From assembly GCF_015674855.1 (NCBI RefSeq), contig NZ_JADMLG010000006.1, positions 361,699 through 425,698 on the forward strand: a DNA stretch of 64,000 nt, written 5' to 3'. The notes under the pieces are model-generated. The model was not told where the DNA came from. It was given only the letters and a program-made list of their open reading frames with translations, and did not search any database. The position numbers and the translations under genes are program-made. Shown here piece by piece: positions 61,367-64,000 of the stretch. This DNA comes from Nocardia bovistercoris. Lineage in GTDB: Bacteria; Actinomycetota; Actinomycetes; Mycobacteriales; Mycobacteriaceae. Position 1 is the stretch's first letter. Each line of letters starts with the position of its first letter.

Positions 61367-61425
61367 ACTAATGCTTGCGTTATCCAGGCGCGCCGTGGTT
61401 CCATCTAACTAACGTAATCATTAGT
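61367..61425. promoter_or_regulatory. Divergent HxlR/SDR promoter with inverted repeats
   Basis: ACTAATG at 61367-61373 and CATTAGT at 61419-61425 are a perfect 7-bp inverted pair 45 bases apart, both AT-rich in GC-rich DNA. They lie in the 93-base gap between HxlR (start 61348) and the SDR (start 61442), likely where the HxlR regulator binds. Confidence 0.45.
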
Positions 61426-61441
61426 CAGATGGAGGAGTGCA

Positions 61442-62143
61442 GTGGTCTCAGTAGTGGACAGAGTCGCCGTGGTCACCGGCGGCCGACGCGGACTCGGCGC
61501 GGCCCTGGTCGACGAACTGCTGGCGCGCGGGGCACGCAAGGTGTACTCCACCGCCCGCACCCCGTACACCGACGACCGACCGGAGGTGGTCACCGCCGTT
61601 CTCGACGTGCGCGCACCGGAATCGGTCGCGGCGCTCGCCGACCTCGCGGGCGACGCCGAACTCGTGTTCAACAACGCGGGCGTCCTACTGCCCGCCCCGC
61701 TGCTCACCGGCGACCTGTCGAAGGTCACCGAGACCATCGATGTCAACGTCCTCGGCCTGCTGCGGGTGGCGCGGGCGTTCGCGCCGATCCTGGCCGAACA
61801 CGGCGGCGGCGCGCTGGTGAACATGCATTCGGTGCTGTCCTGGCTGGCGGGCAGCGGCGGCTACGGGGTGTCCAAGGCCGCGGCATGGTCGCTCACGAAT
61901 TCGCTGCGGCTGGAACTGGCGGGTCAGCACACCCACGTCGTCGGCGTGCACGCGGGATTCATCGACACCGACATGGCCGCGGCCATCGACCGCCCCAAGG
62001 CCGCGCCCGCCGATATCGCCGCGCGCATCCTCGACGGACTCGAGGCGGACGCGGCCGAAGTACTCGCCGACGAGGTCACCGCGGGCGTCAAGGCCGCGCT
62101 GTCCGGCCCGGTGGAGAAACTGGCCTTCAGCTTCGCGAACTGA
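61442..62143 (+). CDS. SDR family oxidoreductase
   Basis: 233 residues of a classical SDR. Cofactor motif TGGRRGLG, NNAG strand motif, NMHSVLS serine region and YGVSKAA Tyr/Lys active site are present. GTG at 61442 has GGAGGAG a few bases upstream. The next gene, a tautomerase, follows 14 bases later in the same direction, and the HxlR gene diverges; the set is probably an HxlR-regulated redox or stress module. Confidence 0.9.
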   Translation: MVSVVDRVAVVTGGRRGLGAALVDELLARGARKVYSTARTPYTDDRPEVVTAVLDVRAPESVAALADLAGDAELVFNNAGVLLPAPLLTGDLSKVTETIDVNVLGLLRVARAFAPILAEHGGGALVNMHSVLSWLAGSGGYGVSKAAAWSLTNSLRLELAGQHTHVVGVHAGFIDTDMAAAIDRPKAAPADIAARILDGLEADAAEVLADEVTAGVKAALSGPVEKLAFSFAN

Positions 62144-62157
62144 ATTCGAGGACCGCC

Positions 62158-62583
62158 GTGCCGCTCTGGACGATCCACCACTCCCCCGGAATCCTCACCG
62201 ACGCCGACAAACACCGGCTGGCCACCCGGATCACCGACCACTACGCACAGGTCGGCCTTCCCCGCTTCTACGTGATCACCCTCTTCCAGGAGACCAGGCC
62301 CGAGGACTTCTACGTGGGCGGCGAACCCGCACCGGCGGGAGTCCGCATCACCATCGACCACATCGCCCGTCGCAACCCCGACCGCGGCGCGCGTCGCCGC
62401 ACGGCCCGCTGGATCCGGTCCATCCTCGCGCCGTATCTCGCCGAGCGGACCGACCTGCACTGGGAATTCCACGTCGACGAGACCAGCGCCGACCTCTGGA
62501 TGATCAACGGCATCGCCCCGCCACCGGGCGAATCCGATGTCGAGAAGCAGTGGGCCGCACAGAATTCGGTGTCGCCCTACTGA
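62158..62583 (+). CDS. Tautomerase family protein (cis-CaaD-like, Tautomerase_3)
   Basis: 141 residues starting (GTG at 62158) Met-Pro-Leu-Trp, so removal of the initiator leaves the catalytic Pro1 used by tautomerases. WTIHHSPG, LPRFYVITLF, DFYVGG and the RARR-type basic segment fit the larger cis-3-chloroacrylic-acid-dehalogenase-like branch. GAGGA is upstream. Its 3' end overlaps the convergent LysR gene by seven bases. Confidence 0.85.
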   Translation: MPLWTIHHSPGILTDADKHRLATRITDHYAQVGLPRFYVITLFQETRPEDFYVGGEPAPAGVRITIDHIARRNPDRGARRRTARWIRSILAPYLAERTDLHWEFHVDETSADLWMINGIAPPPGESDVEKQWAAQNSVSPY

Positions 62584-63398
62584 GGGTCGCGCCCGCCGCG
62601 CCGCAGCGTCGCGGTGGCGACGTCGAGGAACTCGCGCACGAGGTCGTCGGGCCGATCGACGGTGGCCAAACAGGTTTCGACGATCGGCGCGTCGGTGACG
62701 GGCAGGTGGACGAGGTCGGGTCGGCTGTAGGTGTGCGCGACACTCCTGGGGACAAGCGCGATTCCGTGTCCGGAGGCGATGAGTTCGAACTTCTCCTCCA
62801 GGGTCGAGGTGCGCCTGGTCGGCGTGTCAAGGATCAGTTCGCCGTCGAGGTCGGCGCGCGCGAGTTCGGACCTCGACGCCAGCGGATGCGCGGCGGGCAT
62901 GCACGCCACTCTCGGCTCGTGGCCGATGGGCACGATGCGCAGACCGGTCTCGTCGAACTGCCGCCGCAGATACCCGACCTGCGCGAGCCCCTCGCGCAAC
63001 TGCCGATCCTGCTCCCACCACCGGGTGGGAACCAGGTCGGTCCCGACCTCGGGACGGCGCGCGTTGAACGCCCGAACAGCTTCCGACACAGGCAATCCGG
63101 GCGCGAACGCGATCACCAGCCGCGCCACGCCGCGCTCGACGTCGTGCACGCGCCGCACCGCGGCGTCGACCGAGGCGAGGATCTGCCGCGCCTCCTCGTA
63201 GAGCCGTTCCCCCGCCGCCGTCAACTCCACGCTGCGGGTACTGCGTACCAACAGCGCACACGCCAATTCCCGCTCGAACGCCTTGATCTGGCGACTCAAC
63301 ACCGGCTGGGCGATGAACAGTCGCTGCGCCGCCCGCCCGAAGTGCCGATGCTCGGCCACCGCGACGAAGTAGCGCAACTTCCGCAGATCCAGATCCAT
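62577..63398 (-). CDS. LysR family transcriptional regulator
   Basis: 273 residues with the N-terminal LysR helix-turn-helix (LRKLRYFVAVAEHRHFGRAA, QPVLSRQIKAFERELA) and a substrate-binding-type effector domain. It is divergent from the NAD(P)-binding gene at 63467, the usual target arrangement, with only 68 bases between them. Confidence 0.92.
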   Translation of the reverse strand: MDLDLRKLRYFVAVAEHRHFGRAAQRLFIAQPVLSRQIKAFERELACALLVRSTRSVELTAAGERLYEEARQILASVDAAVRRVHDVERGVARLVIAFAPGLPVSEAVRAFNARRPEVGTDLVPTRWWEQDRQLREGLAQVGYLRRQFDETGLRIVPIGHEPRVACMPAAHPLASRSELARADLDGELILDTPTRRTSTLEEKFELIASGHGIALVPRSVAHTYSRPDLVHLPVTDAPIVETCLATVDRPDDLVREFLDVATATLRRGGRDPQ

Positions 63399-63466
63399 AC
63401 CTCCACGGTATCAATGGCCGGGAAAGGGTATTGGACCCCGCGCGCGAGCGCCCCGAGACTCGAATC

Positions 63467-64000
63467 ATGATCGTCATCACCACTCCCACCGGCGCCATCG
63501 GCGGACAACTGCTCGACATCATGCTGCGCGAGGCGCCCGCGCGGGGACAGCGATTGCGTGTCGTCGTGCGCGACGACGCGAGACTTCCCGAGGCGACGCG
63601 CGGCCGCGTCGATGTCGTGACCGGCTCGCACCGTGACCCCGAGGTCGTCGACCGGGCCTTCGACGGGGCCGAGGCCGTATTCTGGGTGATCCCGCCCGAT
63701 CCGTCGGCGCGCGATCTCGAGCAGGCGTACTCCGGATTCACCGAGGCTGCGGCGAAGGCGTTCGCGGCGCACGGAATTCGTCATGTCGTCGGCGTCTCCG
63801 CGCTCGGCCGCGGCACGCCCGTCGCCGACCGGGCCGGGCTCGTCACGGCGTCGCTGGCGATGGACGACCTCATCGCGAGCACGGGCGTCGCCTACCGGGC
63901 GTTGGTGAATCCGAGTTTCATGGACAACCTACTGCGGCAGGTGATCTCGATCCGCGACCACGGCGAGTTCACCGGAACCGCCGCCGCCGACCACGCCGCA
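63467..64000 (+). CDS. NmrA-like NAD(P)-binding protein (truncated by window end)
   Basis: ATG at 63467 opens a frame that continues to the edge of the window (at least 178 codons). The N-terminus ITTPTGAIGGQLLD is a Rossmann motif of the NmrA/atypical SDR group; AVFWVIPPD and HVVGVSALGRG are typical of azoreductase- or quinone-reductase-like members. It is divergent from the LysR gene and is its probable target. The 3' part lies outside the window. Confidence 0.88.
   Translation, partial: MIVITTPTGAIGGQLLDIMLREAPARGQRLRVVVRDDARLPEATRGRVDVVTGSHRDPEVVDRAFDGAEAVFWVIPPDPSARDLEQAYSGFTEAAAKAFAAHGIRHVVGVSALGRGTPVADRAGLVTASLAMDDLIASTGVAYRALVNPSFMDNLLRQVISIRDHGEFTGTAAADHAA

Noticed and set aside
1..64000. 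CRISPR array, tRNA, rRNA, phage or transposase genes
   Set aside because: No regularly spaced direct repeats, no clover-leaf tRNA pattern and no integrase or transposase motif were noticed on either strand.

Overview
The window is GC-rich DNA with dense, mostly co-directional operons, many GTG starts and 4-base start/stop overlaps. It carries a complete yrbE-mce operon, a mycofactocin-type dehydrogenase, an F420-type LLM oxidoreductase, several TetR regulators, P450s and many CoA-thioester enzymes. Together these point to a mycolic-acid actinomycete, most likely Nocardia or a close relative (inference; there is no rRNA or tRNA gene to fix the genus). No CRISPR array, phage or insertion sequence was seen.

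Region 1 (164-10339) is a catabolic block. An acyl-CoA synthetase and an aldehyde dehydrogenase on the minus strand diverge from a plus-strand run: mycofactocin-type SDR, FabG-like SDR, two MaoC-type hydratases, thiolase, class III CoA transferase and acyl-CoA dehydrogenase. From 5360 on, neighbours overlap by a few bases or sit one base apart. The set can oxidise an alcohol to an aldehyde and acid, activate it and shorten it by beta-oxidation; the substrate is unknown. Region 2 (10344-20809) is a hypothetical gene, a repeat- and hairpin-rich spacer, and a minus-strand lipid/sterol importer operon (yrbEA, yrbEB, mceA-F, Mce-associated protein).

Region 3 (21634-27310) is a TetR gene followed by an unusual operon: a 32-aa membrane peptide, a NorD-type VWA protein, a NorQ/CbbQ-type AAA+ ATPase, a 39-aa membrane peptide, a five-helix membrane protein, a single-helix protein and an aminoglycoside-phosphotransferase-fold kinase. 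NorD/NorQ pairs mature or reactivate metalloenzymes, but no known client is present, so this is the best candidate for an undescribed system. Region 4 (27507-33791) holds an SDR/TetR pair, a domain-permuted CoA transferase, an amidohydrolase, an LLM oxidoreductase and a degraded gene.

Region 5 (33760-37221) is a three-gene envelope operon (membrane-anchored binding protein, binding-protein/VWA lipoprotein, membrane-anchored unknown) of no recognised system. Region 6 (37394-40725) is a molybdopterin oxidoreductase with a zinc-ribbon partner and TetR. Region 7 (40928-47650) has one canonical P450, two atypical P450s lacking the ExxR motif, and an acyl-CoA-oxidase-like flavoprotein. Region 8 (47655-58740) has two similar flavin monooxygenases under the same palindrome, a kinase-fold protein, an MFS exporter, a hydrolase, reductases, an unknown protein and an IclR regulator. 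Region 9 (58883-64000) has a VOC protein, a thiolase, HxlR/SDR/tautomerase genes, a LysR regulator and a truncated NAD(P)-binding protein.

A 17-bp inverted-repeat element (roughly ACnGTA-N5-TACnGT) recurs in at least six intergenic regions, which suggests that a shared or closely related TetR-family regulator set links many of these modules.
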